Notes under the pieces: generated by a model | Databases searched by the model: none | Seen by the model: the letters and a program-made list of their open reading frames with translations, nothing else | What the model was told of the DNA's origin: nothing | In this document: positions 1-11,831 of the stretch, piece by piece | Layout: the number at the start of each line of letters is the position of its first letter | Position numbering within the stretch: position 1 is the first letter of the stretch | Program-made: the position numbers and the translations under genes | Assembly (NCBI RefSeq): GCF_025024155.1 | Contig: NW_026251728.1 | Coordinates: 1-64,000, forward strand | Direction of reading: 5' to 3' | DNA length: 64,000 nucleotides | DNA from: Gamsiella multidivaricata | Lineage: Eukaryota > Mortierellomycota > Mortierellomycetes > Mortierellales > Mortierellaceae

Positions 1-33
1 CGCCGCAGCAGCGAGGGCTGTTGAGGAGGACAT
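1..33 (-). CDS. Possible 5' end of a divergent gene (partial)
   Basis: Reading the minus strand, an ATG sits at 33-31 and opens a frame running off the window edge (Met-Ser-Ser-Ser-Thr-Ala-Leu-Ala-Ala-Ala-Ala). The minus strand upstream (about 34-250) is rich in C and T, as fungal promoters and 5' leaders often are. Only 11 codons are visible, so neither product nor reality of the gene can be judged. Weak call based on start context alone. Confidence 0.25.
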   Translation of the reverse strand, partial: MSSSTALAAAA

Positions 34-1251
34 TGGATGTGCGATCAGGAAGAGAGATGGATAAGTCTAGAGCAGAATAAAAGAAAGAAGGCGATAGCGA
101 TAGGAAACTGATGGGAAAAAAGGAAAGGAGGAAGAGGAGCAGTGTGTGAGAGAGACAAGGGCGAAAGTGGGGGAGCCAGCTGAATCCAGTGTATCCATGC
201 TAGTACACACTTTTCCTTTTCCTTTGTGGATATGTACTGCATGTGCCACTTTGTTTACATCGATTTTGATTGAAGGTACATTTGCCGCTCTGCAAATGAA
301 GCCTTTGATTATCGATCAGACACGATTCGACATCTCTGCGCCAAGCGCTTGATCCCCCTATTTGAGCACAAAGTGCACTCCGTGATCACCTTAGATTTGC
401 CCCTCTCTTTCTCCGACTCAGGTTCGCGCCTCAGAGATGTATCAGTTAATGCGCATAGGCGTAGACTACATTGATCTACACTCCGCCAGAGGCCAGGCAT
501 GTGTTCAAGCCATTCATTTGCCACCAATCCAGATTGGTGGCAACAAAACCGCGTTCGGGATCCGGTCTCACAAAAAGGCCTTGTTTTCTTCTGTGGCTTC
601 TGGATGAAGAGGAGATCGAAAAATGAAGGCCTTCAAAAAAACTTTTTCGCGCCCTCTCCTTCTTTTTATCCTTTCCTCTCTCCCCTTTCCTTCCTGCAGC
701 ATCCACCTATATCCATCACCTGTTGTCAATTGGTAAGATTTTCCTCAACATGACCTTCATTACCACCTTTGTTTCTCGCCATAGGACAACATGATGATAC
801 AAACGCAATTAAAGCTGGAATTACCGCCTGAACCACAGTGTTGATAGTTATTGCACCCAACTGACGATTGTCCATGCAACGAAACGAGAATTGGATGATC
901 TACAATCTACTTTGCATCTGTATTGTAGCAGTTGACTGACCTCTTTCTTGTCCTCTCAACTGCATTTACAAAGGATAGGTCCCCTAAGTGAGAACATCCG
1001 TTCTATTTTAGTTGGGCCGGTCGATAGCAATATTTCTTTGAATAATGAACGATAATAAAAAAACGAGAACAACAATGATCTTCGCAGATACGATGAGCAA
1101 GTGTTTGTCTTGTGTGCATTCAGAATGTTCAAACAGATCTTGTTTGGTCTTGATCGTGTCTCGATGGAATCCACCTGGCACACGTGAGGTTGTTGCCAAA
1201 TAGGGCGGATGGTGCTCACGAACATCCTGTCATTCCTCTTCGTCAACGTCC
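34..1251. other. Intergenic region, no gene recognised
   Basis: No reading frame here resembles a known protein. Pyrimidine/purine-skewed stretches (about 120-180 and 640-700) look like promoter or untranslated sequence of the flanking genes. At 1209 an ATG opens a short frame (Met-Val-Leu-Thr-Asn-Ile-Leu) with a hydrophobic start that stops at about 1308. It could be an alternative first exon encoding a membrane anchor for the PXA gene, but no clean in-phase splice was found. Confidence 0.5.
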
Positions 1252-3559
1252 ATGCCATCAACGATGCAGCGGCAGCAACAGCAACAGCAGCATCTGCCAT
1301 CACCACGTAGGAGCAAACACTCGCGCCAAACCAGTCATTTACCAGGAGCAGCGCCATATCTTCGCATTCTTTTTCCTCGACACATTCAGTTGCGAGAGCC
1401 GGTGCCACAGCTCCTAAATCAGCCCCACCCAGACCTTGACGCTGAGGCCTATCACTTCTTGGCCTTACTCGTCCGCGACTTTATCCAGACCTGGTACTCA
1501 AGCTTTTCCTCGGACCCACAGTTTGTCACGTCAATTGTCAACGTGATTATCGATGCCGCACGCAAACTGGAACATAGATGTCAGGAGGTACTGCAGCGCG
1601 CATGGTCATACCTTTCAGAGCAAGAGTCAATGTGAGCAATATGTCACTAACGTCAAGCGTGGCATTGAAACATACCATAGGTTGATTGGGTCGAGCTACT
1701 GCTGCAGGAAGTCCCGGAAGTGCTAAAGAGGCATTACATCGATTACCGCCAGGCTGTTCAAAAGCTGGAGACCGCCTACGCGCCCAACCAAACCATCGAG
1801 ACCATTTTTCACGGATTGCAACCTCATTTTGCGCTCCAGGATGGCGAAGAATCCGAAAAGGAATACTTACGGCAGCTTGCAGACGAACTTTTGCGGGTAT
1901 TACTCCCTGCTGCAGAGTATCAATCGGATTGCGTGCGATGGCTCGTTCGTGAGATCTTGAGTTGTCTCGTCCTTCGGAGCCTAGTGGAGATCCTGACGGA
2001 GCCGGACATGATTAATTACATTGTCAATACTGTAAGATGCGGATACACGTCGACGGTATCAACATTATCGTGTTATAATCGCAACATGATCGCTGATGTG
2101 CCCTCCATTCATACTCTGGTAGCTGCTAGTAGATTTTGAGCCGACGGACGAAAAATACGAAGAGTTTTTGAGAAAAGCAGCGGACAAAATGGATACTTCT
2201 GACGACAACTTTACGGCGTTCCTTGCCAGTCTGGAGACATATAAGGGAGGCTCTAGGATCGTAACACATCGATCATCTACACCCAACATTCAAACAACAG
2301 ATGAAATCGTCACCATGCTGCAGGACGCCCAGTCGTCAATTCTGGGAACGCCTTCACAAAAAAAACAAGCACAATCTTCATTAGCGAGACCCGAGAGGAA
2401 CGACGAATTACTTACCCAGCGTATATCGGGAACAACAGATTACAGCAGCCGAACATCATCGCCTATTAATACCAATCCGTTGAACTGGAATGAAACTGCT
2501 CCAACGCAATACGTTCCTTCGATGGAACCACCTCTTCAAATTCCTATCAAGAGTAAAAGGGAAATCCATTTTGGGCACAGTCGCACTCAGGATGATGCGT
2601 CCAGTTCAAGGACGATGGTATCCACAAATATATCCGCTACATCCTCTCGATTGCAGCGGCCCCATAGCAGCCCAAGGACTACATCCAAAATACGCTCCAG
2701 CACGATCTGGGCTGTCACCGAGGCGCCGAAGATATATACAACATACGTGATCAACTCCGTTCTCATCCCCTTTGGCGCCATGCTCGTGGTATTTCTGAAC
2801 TTTATGATGTCGCTGCCAGACAAAATCAGCCAAGTCTCGCAGGCAATGGTCTGGATCTATGCAGAACTGGAGGCGCCTGAGCACACGGAACTCGAGATGG
2901 GGATTTTCAACTTATTGAACGAGATTCTGTATCTAGAAGAGCGGAACCCGGTCATATGGAGACAGTGGCAGATCATGGGCTGGCCACTCGTTCGAACTCT
3001 GGGAGGAGGAGCCATCGATCGGTAGATCTTGTATTAGGTTTTGCGAGTTTCATTAATCGTCTGGCTCATGGCCTTGAAATACTTACACTGCCTTCCCATT
3101 TTCTTCACCTTTACCGCCTTAGGCTGTTGGCACATGGTGTCTACTGGATATTCGCTGAACCGCGCCTAGTCATATACATACAAGCAGGTCGACGCGCGCT
3201 ATGGCCCGACCCAAACTCGTCTCTTCCACGGCCACGGGGTGTAGACGAGATGAAGAAAGCGCGCAAGGAAGCCGAGCGACGGATTTTGAGAACTATCCCT
3301 GGTATGTCCGCGGGATTGAATCGCCCTCAAATCTATTCAATGTGAATTTCACTCAAGTCACTAAACGACAGTACATTACTTATTGATAGCACCTCTTCGC
3401 GACACATTCTTTGGCGACGATGGCGTTCATCATCTCGTGGCAGCGCGGGAGGCCTTGGAGCCGTTCCAAAACAAGATGTGTAACAAGCATCTAATTTACA
3501 TTGCGCTCGACCTTTTTCTCTCCAAGGTCGTGCCTGAAATATACCCTGAACGGCCGTAG
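1252..3559 (+). CDS. PXA-domain protein with nexin C-terminal domain (sorting-nexin/Mdm1-like)
   Basis: Predicted exons are 1252-1587, 1681-2031, 2141-3021, 3123-3301 and 3390-3559; all phases agree and give 638 aa. After a Q-rich start, residues about 60-230 form a PXA (PX-associated) domain, with the phrases LVRDFIQTWYSSFSSDPQF, VDWVELLLQEVPEVLKRHYI and LVREILSCLVLRSLVE. A hydrophobic segment (INSVLIPFGAMLVVFLNFMM) sits mid-protein. The C-terminus has the nexin-C pattern LWPDP, then NKMCNKHLIYIALDLFLSKV. PX and RGS domains are not seen, so this is the short class of the family. Such proteins tether or organise endosomal, ER or vacuolar membranes. The ATG at 1252 is the first in frame with PXA; an upstream exon supplying a membrane anchor is possible. 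The third intron acceptor (2140) was chosen to keep phase. Confidence 0.85.
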
Positions 3560-4597
3560 CCAACACAAAGCTCTTAAGTAAAACACACGTTTCACTTTGA
3601 TGAGCTTAGTTAGATTAAGGTTTTTGTAACTGCAGATGACCGACAGTTCTTCACCCTGCCGGTGAAGAAAGTAAACCACCAAAGCCAAGTAAATTAAAAA
3701 GCTGAAGACGCTACAGAGCTGCACGCATCGGGATTTTAGAGCATGCACGCGACCAAGGGGACTGTTCTGGAGCTATGAGATGTTAGGAAGGTTCAGAAGT
3801 CGAAGGAGTGAGCCTTCGTTTACGAGCTGAGCATTTGAACTTCCTGGTTCTTACTGATGTCCTCTCATCTTGGCAGCTGCTTCCAGTAATGAGAACCGAG
3901 ACACAGGGATGGTCTATGAGGAATTTTGCATTGATGCGCCCAGGCAGGTGCCTTCATGAAGCAAATGTGGTAAAGAAAAGGAAGAGCCACTTGATATTTC
4001 AAGGGCGGCATTATAAAAAAAGAATACGAATGATTCGATTCTCTGCCTTCAACGTTAATTCCAACACATTACGTATCTCCTACTAGAGTTCTTTAGGCCC
4101 TCATTCCTCACCCTACAATGGATCGCTTATACGCTTTTTCTTTATTTTCTACTCTTCCTGTCATTTTATTGTAGTCCACCTCGCACAAGCTATCGTTACA
4201 CAGCTTCTGCTTGACATATGGAGGAACTACTGTGTGGGGAAATAAAGTTATTTGTGAAATAAAGGAAGTATCAAGACCTTGCCAGTAACGACTACGAGTA
4301 TTCTTTGGAAAAACAGATACTAATAGCAATTAAGGTATGGCAGCGTAGTCATCTTGATGAATAACAGGAAGAAAAAAAAAAGAAAACGAGTCGAGTCGAA
4401 TGAGAATGCCGCTCCTCATTCGGTCAAGGAATGGAAGATGACAATGCCTTAAAAGGCCATAGCTCGCTCATCACACTCTTTTCTCTTCCTCCACTACTTT
4501 TTTTATTACATCACAAATTCTTTCATTTCGCCTCTGTTCATTTATTCGTCCCCAACGAATCTCAATCAATTGCGCATTCGCCCCATCACCTCTTTCA
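3560..4597. other. Intergenic region between PXA and phosphatase genes
   Basis: No frame longer than about 90 codons and none resembling a protein family. The segment from about 4340 to 4597 is rich in A, T and pyrimidine runs and leads into the phosphatase start, so it likely holds that gene's promoter and 5' leader. Nothing else recognised. Confidence 0.6.
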
Positions 4598-6499
4598 ATG
4601 TCTATCCCTAGAGAAAACAAAATTCAAGTCCAGATGGCAGAGGGTATCGATCATGGCTATCAGAACAACGGATCCGTACAAGCAGTAGGCTACTACAAAT
4701 CGAAATCCGTCTCCTTCAAGGACTCGATCTCACACCCTATCAACGTCAGCTGGATCATCCCACCCTGGATCGATGCCCTTCTGCAGCAGGACATGTCTGT
4801 CCCCAACAACTTATACTTGATCCCATACGCCCAGCGGGAAGCCGAAGCCATGCAAAAGATGGAAGTCGCAGAGGACGCTATCACGCGCGCCAAGAAGATA
4901 TACCCTAATTGGAGACCCAGAGGCAACTTAGGTCTCTCATCATGCCCAGGAAAGAAAGTGCGTCTCGACGGACCCGTCAACGGTAGGGCCAAGATTGTGC
5001 GCGACCTGGATCTGGACTTCGATCGACTTCAAAAGCTGGGATTTACGCGCGTTGTCTGGTAAGAGCGATTGAGACGTTGTCTCGATGGAATGCAGATAAT
5101 GATGTGCAATGGAATGTCTGGAATGGATGCTGAATACAATGCCAAACTACGTAAATGCACGGATGTTCCTCTTTGAGAGATCTGAGTGACAAGATGATGG
5201 AATCAATCATATTCTGAGCACACGACAACTATATCCACTCCCCTACACTGCACCGCATTGAGAGTTTCCAAACGGGAAACAGGGGAAGGGAGAAAAGGAT
5301 TATGGGGCGCAGGACTTCCCGCTCTTCCTTATTTGCATTCCCAGATACGATCATGCTTTGGCTCTTGGATTGGTGTTTACACCTCGTTCTCTTTTACACC
5401 TGCGGCTGAAAATAGCTGCCTATTCGATGAAGAGCTTGAGCTTCTTGGATCACCATTTCCGAAATATCTGGAGGCAGCGAACAGCCACGGTTTGGATGTT
5501 ATCAGGTAAGCACAAGGGCTTTGTTGTCGTTATCAATCGACTGCCCTTCTGACCCTTATTTTTCATCTTTGGGCATTAGAATTCCGATGATCGAGGGAAG
5601 CACGCCGTATTCGTTTGCAGAGATGGACCGCATTCTCGACAAGATGGATGAGACCACAAGAAATGGACAGAATGTACTTGCGCACTGCCGAGGAGGTAAG
5701 AAAAACACCGAACATGTCATCGTCGTCATGAAAAAACCTTAAAGAGGATGGAGAGTATGGGAGTTACTCTCTTCTAGGCTGAAATTTAAGACTGGTTTTG
5801 TATCTATCAATACTAATCCATTTTTTTTTTTTTTTGTGCACTCTGCATACAGGTGTCGGTCGAGCTGCGGTAGTAGCATGCTGCTGGTTACTTCGACTCA
5901 ATTACTTCAAAGATCATCGTGAAGTTATTGAATGGGTGAGAGCACAGCGATCGCCCAAGGCCATCGAGACCAAGGAGCAGGCACATTTTGTAGCAGGATA
6001 TCATCTCTGGGTGATCGGAGGCCAGAGTCGGTCTATTAGCATGATGTATGAGGGAGAGATTAAGAGGCGGATAGACTGGGCAGAAGCCAATATGGCTCAC
6101 GCGCGTGAGGATGCTGCCATCAAGAACGAGCATGGTCACCATGATCTCCAGTGCCGACTGCAGGAGCAACAAGCGCAAGTACAGCAACAATCACAGCAAG
6201 AGCTACCTCAAACCCAACTTCAGCTTCCTATCAACGGCCAATCAACATCAAGCGCACAACACCAAAGTCAGCAGCAAAGTAAGCAGTATGCTCAGCAGCA
6301 TGTTCAGCAACAAAATCAACAGCATGTTCAGCAGCAAATAGACCAAGTAGACCATATTGCGCACACGCAGGAGCGCTTTCAACCTTCACCTAAATCAATT
6401 ACTTCAACGGCAACGGTCTCTTCTCGCCAAGCAGATCCCGTATCACCCTCTTCACTATCTGGAATGGATCCAACGAACGGATTCAATCCTCCAGAGTGA
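4598..6499 (+). CDS. CDKN3/KAP-like dual-specificity protein phosphatase with Q-rich tail
   Basis: Exons 4598-5058, 5416-5505, 5580-5695 and 5853-6499 join in phase to give 437 aa. The cysteine phosphatase signature HCRGGVGR (CX5R; Cys220, Arg226) spans the third intron. The preceding stretch, with LGLSSCPGKKVRLDG, RDLDLDFDRLQKLGF and then IPMIEGSTPYSF, resembles the cyclin-dependent kinase inhibitor 3 branch of dual-specificity phosphatases, which remove phosphate from Thr/Tyr of cell-cycle kinases. A fungal-specific N-terminus of about 110 residues precedes it. The last 120 residues are a Gln/His/Ser-rich disordered tail. The first intron (357 nt) is long for this window, and the third contains a T-run before its acceptor. 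The ATG at 4598 is in frame with the domain; a second Met lies 12 codons downstream. Substrate is unknown. Confidence 0.85.
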
Positions 6500-6737
6500 G
6501 AATGGTTCATAGGAGGAAGCCCTCTAGATTATAAGATACGACATCTCCATGCATGATAGAACATATGCAGAGAGCGCAAGGAATAAACTGTGCGAATTGA
6601 ATACCTAAGGGCGTTCGTTATAAAAGAACCTTTTTATATGTCCGTCACTTTCCCGAGGTACAAAAACACACCAGCACTCTCAATTTTTGGTTTTGCTTGA
6701 ACCACAGTCTCTTACTCAATTCCCAACATCGACCACA

Positions 6738-9649
6738 ATGGCACTTGCACACATGCTCCCGAAGGATGCACTCGTGCTTTGCACAGTGAGTGTACTTTTC
6801 ATTTACTTTGGCCTCATTCTCTGGACAAACTTCACCATGTAAGATCATTGTCTTTCGCTTTCAGGAACAAAGAGCTATTTCACACCTCAGTCTCAGGAAC
6901 GATATCGGCCGTGTAAAGAGACCTAACACTCTTCTGTTTGACAATCTGATCTGTGTTGCTTCTAGCATCCTTCCCTACTGGACACCTCTCTTCTGGGCTG
7001 CTGCACTTTCAGTTCCTCTGGTAGTTTCACCCGGAAAAGGATTCATCAAGCATAGCAAATACTGGAAGAAAAATGTGTACTGATAAATGACCTTCGTATT
7101 ATGTTTGTCGATCGTTTAGCACACACTCAAGACGCGTTTACTGCCTGTTCTTCATGGAGCACTCGAGAACGACTTTCTCGATATCGTGGCCTCGGTAATT
7201 GGGGGCATCGTCTTTTTTGTTCTGCGGGTAAGGCATATTTTTTACAGCGTTATCTGGCCAAAATTTCCCTCGTTACAGCATCGCATTTCATGCAGCGAAC
7301 CGCTCTCGGCTCTGTGGGCTATCTCATAACGGACAAGAATAGGTCAATTAATGCAGAGAATACATTATTGATTTCTCTGTTTAGTTCTTTCTGGGAAGCT
7401 TCATGGCCAGGGCAATCAAGGCAGTCTTCCTCGGTTATTGTCACCTCATCTACATGATCTCAGACCGGAGGCCTCGCAAAGTCGCCGATAATGTAGCACT
7501 GAATGGAAAGCCGACGAAGGATGGACTCACCGAATACGACTCTTCTGTAGAGGACATGGACGGATCTACGGATGATTACGAACTCCACCCCAGCTACCAG
7601 ACTCTCGTCAATCAGGAGCACGACAAATACGCACGCCCCGCCAATTGGCCATCATACATCAACCTGCTTAGGGCCGCATTCATCTACGTCCTACTTCAAT
7701 GGACTACCCTTACGGAACTGCGGCGCTTTGCTCAGGATGTGTGGAGCCAGATAGAGATCGGTACTTCCAGCCAGCTGACGTATTTACTGATCGCGATTCT
7801 TGTGCACATCCAGTACACTTGCTTGGGACAAGTCGTCTTCATGGTCGAGCGTCTATTCTACCCTCGCTTGTCACCGGAGGAACAACGGGAGGTATCCATT
7901 CTGAATACAGTGCCCAGGGTGTTTAGAAGGGCGTTGCAGGAAAGCCTCAATTCAACACTGGCGACTGTCATTGTCTTATCAACCTTGTCGTTCCTCGGAC
8001 TTTTGGCCACCATCTTATCGGTCGGTGTGGCACACGATGTCCAAGGCCTGGTGGCACAGACACATCATCGGGTCACGCTATTCAAACAGGAGCAGATACG
8101 ACTGACCGCTCAGGACGGTGCAGCTGGCGATGCTGGATATGCGCAGAGCCCAAAGCAATATTTCGTTCAGCAGGCGGATGAGGCATTGGTGATGGCATAC
8201 GACGCTGGAGTGAGTTGGTTCGACCCTATTTTGAAGGATGCGTTCCCAGAGCTCTCCTGGGGAGCAGTCGATTGGGCATCCCACGTAGCCAACATTATCG
8301 TTGAGATGGATCCTTCACAGGGATATGAACACGCACAGGATTTCAGACCTCAACAACAACCAGACGCCCTGGTCGAAGTAGGCACATGCAAAACAGCGGC
8401 TCAGCAAGAAAAGGACCTGGGCGAATTAATGCTTGAGTACCAAGATGGCACTGCACAATCGAAATTCACGAAAGATGCGACTGTGTTGCCTAAAGTCCCA
8501 TCGGATGACGTCCCCTCTTCATCAGCAAACAGCACCGAAAAGAAGTCTACAGAGCAACCTTTGGAGCAACCTGCGGAGGAGCCGGAGCTATGGGTGGTCC
8601 CAACCCTGGAATCCTTTCGTTTTGCTGTCAAAAATGCCAAGGCAATGAGCGGATTTCAGGCACAGGAGCAGAGACGGAAGAAGACAGCCATCAACATTTC
8701 TCAAGGAAAGCGACTCCTGAACATTGTTCTTGGATACAAGGTTGATACCCCGACCATTCTCTGGGGATTTAACGCATTCAACGATCTCCTCTTCCGATGG
8801 ATTCTCTTTTTGTTGGGACTGATTACGTTTACGGGACTCAAAGTGTCGCCTTTGCAACGGATCGGATGGATCATCGACCAAGCACTCGCATCATCGACAT
8901 CAAACTATGGATCGTCGCGACTCTCAACATCATCCTCGCCTGGGCGGGCTATGGCAAAGAGCTTGGAGTTCGCCATTTCGGGGACTTTTATTTCAATGCT
9001 CAAGTTGTCGATCTACCATACGATCTTTACATTGACCTGGACACGATACCTGACCGACAAAGTCATGGCCCTTGCTGCGACAGGAGCTGCGTCGTCTGAT
9101 TTTGTTCCGCTCAAGTATGCATGGCTGACATCTGTCTTTGGGATTGTCCTGACACTGTTCCCTATTGCACCCAACTGGTTGGTCTCCGTTCCTGGTGCAG
9201 TGGTGCATTTCTATGTGTATGGCCAGCGACCTATGGAGGCGGTCGCGATGGTAGTAGGACATGTCATTTTCACATCGTTGATCGATGGCGCCGTGTGGGA
9301 CTCGCACGTAGTCAAGAGTGCTCGGCCGGGAGTTTCGTCCGCATTCTGGCTTGGGTTGTGGGTCTTCTTGGGAGGCATGAAGTGGGGTCCCAAAGGATTG
9401 TTGCTTGGACCAGTGTTCTTTGCGGCCGTTCCGGCGATCTGGTCCGCATTACTCGAACTGCGAGGCTGGCCCTCGTCTGCAAGCAGTGCAAAGAACAGGG
9501 TAGCTGTAAGGTCAGAATCAGGATCAGGGTCGCTGTCTGCATCGGCAACGAGTGTTGAGGAGAAAACCTATGTGTCAAGGAGGGGAACACAGGAAACGAG
9601 ACGAAGGTACCGTCGAGAGGAATATGTGAATCGTCAGTCGGCTCACTAG
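6738..9649 (+). CDS. TMEM245/AI-2E-transporter-like multipass membrane protein
   Basis: Exons 6738-6785, 6865-7074, 7132-7227 and 7385-9649 are all phase 0 and give 872 aa. Hydrophobic segments begin in exon 2 (LPYWTPLFWAAALSVPLVV) and exon 3 (IVASVIGGIVFFVL) and recur through the protein. The C-terminal third matches the TMEM245/AI-2E exporter fold: SLEFAISGTFISMLKLSIYH, then a Pro/Trp helix (FPIAPNWLVSVPGAVVHFYV), and the terminal pair with GGMKWGPKGLLLGPVFFAAV. An acidic, Gln/Glu-rich hydrophilic loop lies between the two membrane halves (about residues 440-530). The family is found in eukaryotic endomembranes with poorly defined substrate. The choice to splice 7227 directly to 7385 rests on phase and on producing a continuous helix. 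The palindrome begins 157 bp after the stop codon. Confidence 0.8.
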
Positions 9650-9806
9650 ATAACTTGCTCTTCCACCTTCTGTTTGTTCTGGATGCCACTTTCATTTTCA
9701 TTAAACGCAATAAAAGTACCATCTTTTCTATGCATCAATTGAAGGCAGCCCTTTACTCGTGCATTGGTTCCATCATGCCCTAGATTTGAAGGTACATACA
9801 TGTACA

Positions 9807-11831
9807 GAGCAGCCATGTATTCAGTCCAATTGAAAATATGTAATAGTGTATTTGAACATGTTCGTGTTTATATGTTCCTCAGCCCATGCAAATCAATAAG
9901 CAATTCCATCGTATCGAGAGCTGCCCGAAGGTTAGCTTTCAATATAACATCGCAGTTGCGATCCTGTAGATCAGCTTCAGTATCCATGAATCCGTCTATA
10001 GTCTCTCGAAAAGATTCTCGAGAATAATCCTCATCTGGATAGGGGCTTGAAGGTGCTGAAGAGAAATCCTCGAGGGAAACGACCTTATCCACAGTGCGGT
10101 CGCGGAGAACAGCTTTGACTACCTGCATCTTTTGATCATCGGTAGCTGGTTTCGTGTCCTCGTAATCAGGATCAGAGTCATCATCGTCATCAAACATATC
10201 ATTATCGGAACTGTCCTCATCCGCGAAATCATTCTCCTTGAGCGATAGAAACGTTCCCTTGTATTCCTCGCGACCCATTACCTGGAGGGCAAGTTCGTAG
10301 ATCGCTTGTGAGAGCCCCTCACTATGGATCATACTGAGGTAATCCAGGACAAAAAAGTCCTTCTGACGGGTAATGTCTGCCTCGTTCTCTGCATACTGTT
10401 CCATGAGCTCTTCCTGAAGGCGATTGATTTGATCCGCCTTTGTACTGACTCCCAGAGCCTGCAAATGAATCTTTTGATACTCAGACAGGGTTGGAACCTG
10501 GACAAAACAATTACGGATACAATCAGGAGTCATCTTTTTCCAAGAGTTGACCAGACATGCCCAGAGCCTCCCATTCGAAACTGTTGCCGTAGGTGACCTC
10601 TTTTGAACACGACGACTGCAGACAACCTCAGGAATCTCTTGACTATAAAAGACCTTGAAGGTCCGGATAATCCCAGCGTCGAGTGGCTGGGCCATGGATG
10701 TTGTATTTGGTGGTAGCCGGATGATGGTGATGTTGGGAAGGCCCAGATTTTCACATTTGCCATGTCCTGGTGCGCTGTCGATCAGCAAAGCGATCTTGCG
10801 TCTCTTCCTGTGCATGATCCAGTCTAGTTCCCAGAGCCAGTCGGCGAACAGGTCGTGCGTCATGTAGCCGCTTCCTTGAAATTCAGCATCCATTTCCATC
10901 AATGTCGTTTCGGCCAACCCGTTTGGACAGTGCTTAGCTGCATTAAAAAAAAAAAAAAAAAAAAAAAAAATCAATAAGCAAGCAACCCTTCCAACTCCAC
11001 TGTCACAGTTCTTGGATAATGCTTCACTACTTACAAAGAACATAAGGCTTGCGCTTGTCTGTGCCCGTGGCATTGCAGCACAATAGAACTGACACTCGGG
11101 CAATTCGAGTAATTTTCTTAAAGTTTCGAAGCCAGTCATTCGAAAAGCTAATCGGCTTTGGCAGATGCTCGGGACGAAAGTAACTCTTCAGAAGGATACA
11201 TATCACCATAGCAGTTCCTTTCAGGCGACAATCACTCACGTTGATGCCTGTCAAAATATATAGGTTAGGAGTATGCTTAAGAAGCGAGCAACTGAGGATC
11301 AAAAATTGACTTCCGTGCCCAAAGACTCCTGCAGTTTATACCAGGCATAGAGGACCTCTTCCGCAATCTCCATTGATCTCCGCATGGTGTGTGCAATCGC
11401 TTTTGCTACCGAAAGCGGCCGTGTCGCCATTGCTTGATGAATTTTGTCTTCCTTCTTGAGTATGCGGGCGGCTGTGTGGGAATGCATGCCCAACATTTTT
11501 GATACGGCGCCATGGGGTTCAAATGGGTTATGCTGTTGCCCTGCACGATACTTTGAGAGGGATTGACTCTTGTCGTAAAGAGTGTACTTCTTCCGAGATT
11601 TGTGTGATTTGGAAGCGGAGGTTCAAGAGCCAGCATGTTTGGTGTTTACTGGACTAGGAGCTGGGGCTGTGTGAACAGAGCGCGTTGTTTTGGGCATGGT
11701 AGAAGTAGATGACAGGATGGGCTCGGGAAGTGAGAGTGCGGAACAAATGTTTATTCTGTTCAATTGGACTGAATACATGACTGCTCCTCCAACTTAAGCT
11801 GCAAAATAGGGCTTAAGTTGGAGTTCAACTG
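9807..11831 (-). mobile_element. pogo/Tigger-like DNA transposon, left copy, outer end truncated
   Basis: The inner terminal inverted repeat lies at about 11760-11831, ends in CAACTG and is followed by the dinucleotide TA, the usual pogo/Tc1 target. It contains a perfect 12-bp inverted repeat (788-799 against 811-822 of kilobase 11). The outer repeat is cut: homology with the intact end at 27727-27761 stops at 9807, so roughly 34 bp of the terminus are missing and replaced by unrelated sequence. The body carries the defective transposase described separately. It sits against the gypsy pol fragment at 11832, as if inserted in that coding region. Confidence 0.85.
9868..11697 (-). pseudogene. 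pogo-like DDE transposase, defective (left copy)
   Basis: Mirror image of 25837-27666, where the coding logic is described. The C-terminal DDE_1 domain is open from 10938 down to 9868 and shows LLIDSAPGH and LPPNTTSMAQPLDAGIIRTF, giving the second and third catalytic Asp. An Asp/Glu-rich tail follows. The N-terminal part has an in-frame TGA 24 codons after the presumed ATG (11697-11695). The segment that should carry the first catalytic Asp is absent. Identical lesions in both copies show that the damage predates the duplication that made the palindrome. Confidence 0.85.

Noticed and set aside
9868..11139. Left pogo transposase frame as an intact gene
   Set aside because: Same reasoning: the frame crosses the A/T run, lacks the first catalytic Asp region and is missing the true N-terminus.
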